In this document: positions 63,884 through 64,000 of the stretch, piece by piece
Numbering within the stretch: the stretch's first letter is position 1
Layout of the letters: every line of letters starts with the position of its first letter
Translations under genes and position numbers: made by a program
NCBI RefSeq assembly: GCF_000717025.1
Contig: NZ_JNXG01000023.1
Coordinates: 1 to 64,000 of the forward strand
Source: Streptomyces atroolivaceus
Lineage (GTDB): Bacteria > Actinomycetota > Actinomycetes > Streptomycetales > Streptomycetaceae
DNA: 64,000 bases
Direction: 5' to 3'
Notes under the pieces: generated by a model
What the model was told of the DNA's origin: nothing
Databases searched by the model: none
The model's input: the letters and a program-made list of their open reading frames with translations, nothing else

Positions 63884-64000
63884 CTGGTCATTGTCGCGAA
63901 CACGTCCGCCCGGCGCACCGGACCTGGGGCTGCCGCACCCCCGACGCGGGTCGCACCGCCCCCTCGACCGGAGTCGAGGACCGTCCGAGCCCTTGGGCCG
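63884..64000. other. Upstream region of the two-component system (window edge)
   Basis: Too short to judge. It likely contains the kinase promoter; no gene seen. Confidence 0.4.

Overview
The window reads as a stretch of Streptomyces (or very close actinomycete) chromosome. It is high-GC with strong GC3 bias, and it carries several families typical of Streptomyces: DUF5753 and DUF574 proteins, a snapalysin-type M7 protease, a SapA-like secreted protein, a DUF6243 protein, SigE-type ECF sigma factors, small membrane peptides behind strong Shine-Dalgarno sites, and a CGNR regulator. No rRNA, tRNA, CRISPR array or complete biosynthetic cluster was seen. The mix of accessory genes, short operons and decayed insertion sequences suggests an arm-proximal or variable region; that placement is inference.

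Layout. 1-2000: IS5-family transposase tail abutting a beheaded DUF5753 regulator, then a DUF574 methyltransferase with a 17-codon coupled upstream ORF. 2-4.2 kb: stand-alone hemC, SRPBCC and VOC proteins. 4.7-6.8 kb: overlapping operon of a MerR/beta-clamp fusion, a helical-repeat protein and a DCC-type thiol protein. 7-15 kb: TerB, MBL-fold hydrolase, SapA-like protein, mycothiol-dependent isomerase-like protein, nucleotidyltransferase, and two tandem MuiA-family proteins. 15-28.6 kb: ThpR-like phosphodiesterase, secreted alginate lyase, lipoprotein, FUSC and DoxX membrane proteins, small membrane peptides, snapalysin, TetR regulator, two methyltransferases, GPP34 protein. 29-38 kb: truncated acyltransferase, CGNR regulator divergent from an alpha/beta hydrolase, AraC regulator, cupin/SGNH pair, a second IS5 relic, decayed genes, DUF6243, lytic transglycosylase-like protein. 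38-43 kb: ECF sigma with membrane partner, truncated MerR, EF-hand protein. 43.4-46.3 kb: two adjacent large proteins of no recognised family. 47-57 kb: secreted peptide, IS1380, IS481 and IS21 (istB) relics, a decayed gamma-carbonic-anhydrase-like gene, acetate-transporter-like protein, GNAT, accessory adk and folD, a GrpB gene with a nonsense codon, sulfotransferase. 58.6-64 kb: three-gene overlapping ECF sigma operon, macro-domain protein, IS5 relic, two-component system.

How genes may work together. Several units look co-translated because of start/stop overlaps: 4680-6750, 13003-11432, 33007-34190, 58682-60266 and 63883-62021. The most intriguing unknowns are the MerR/beta-clamp operon, the 43426-46322 pair, and the sigma operon that begins with a 52-residue peptide. 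At least six recognisable transposase relics of four families show repeated insertion followed by decay, with likely host gene damage at 97 and 50977.
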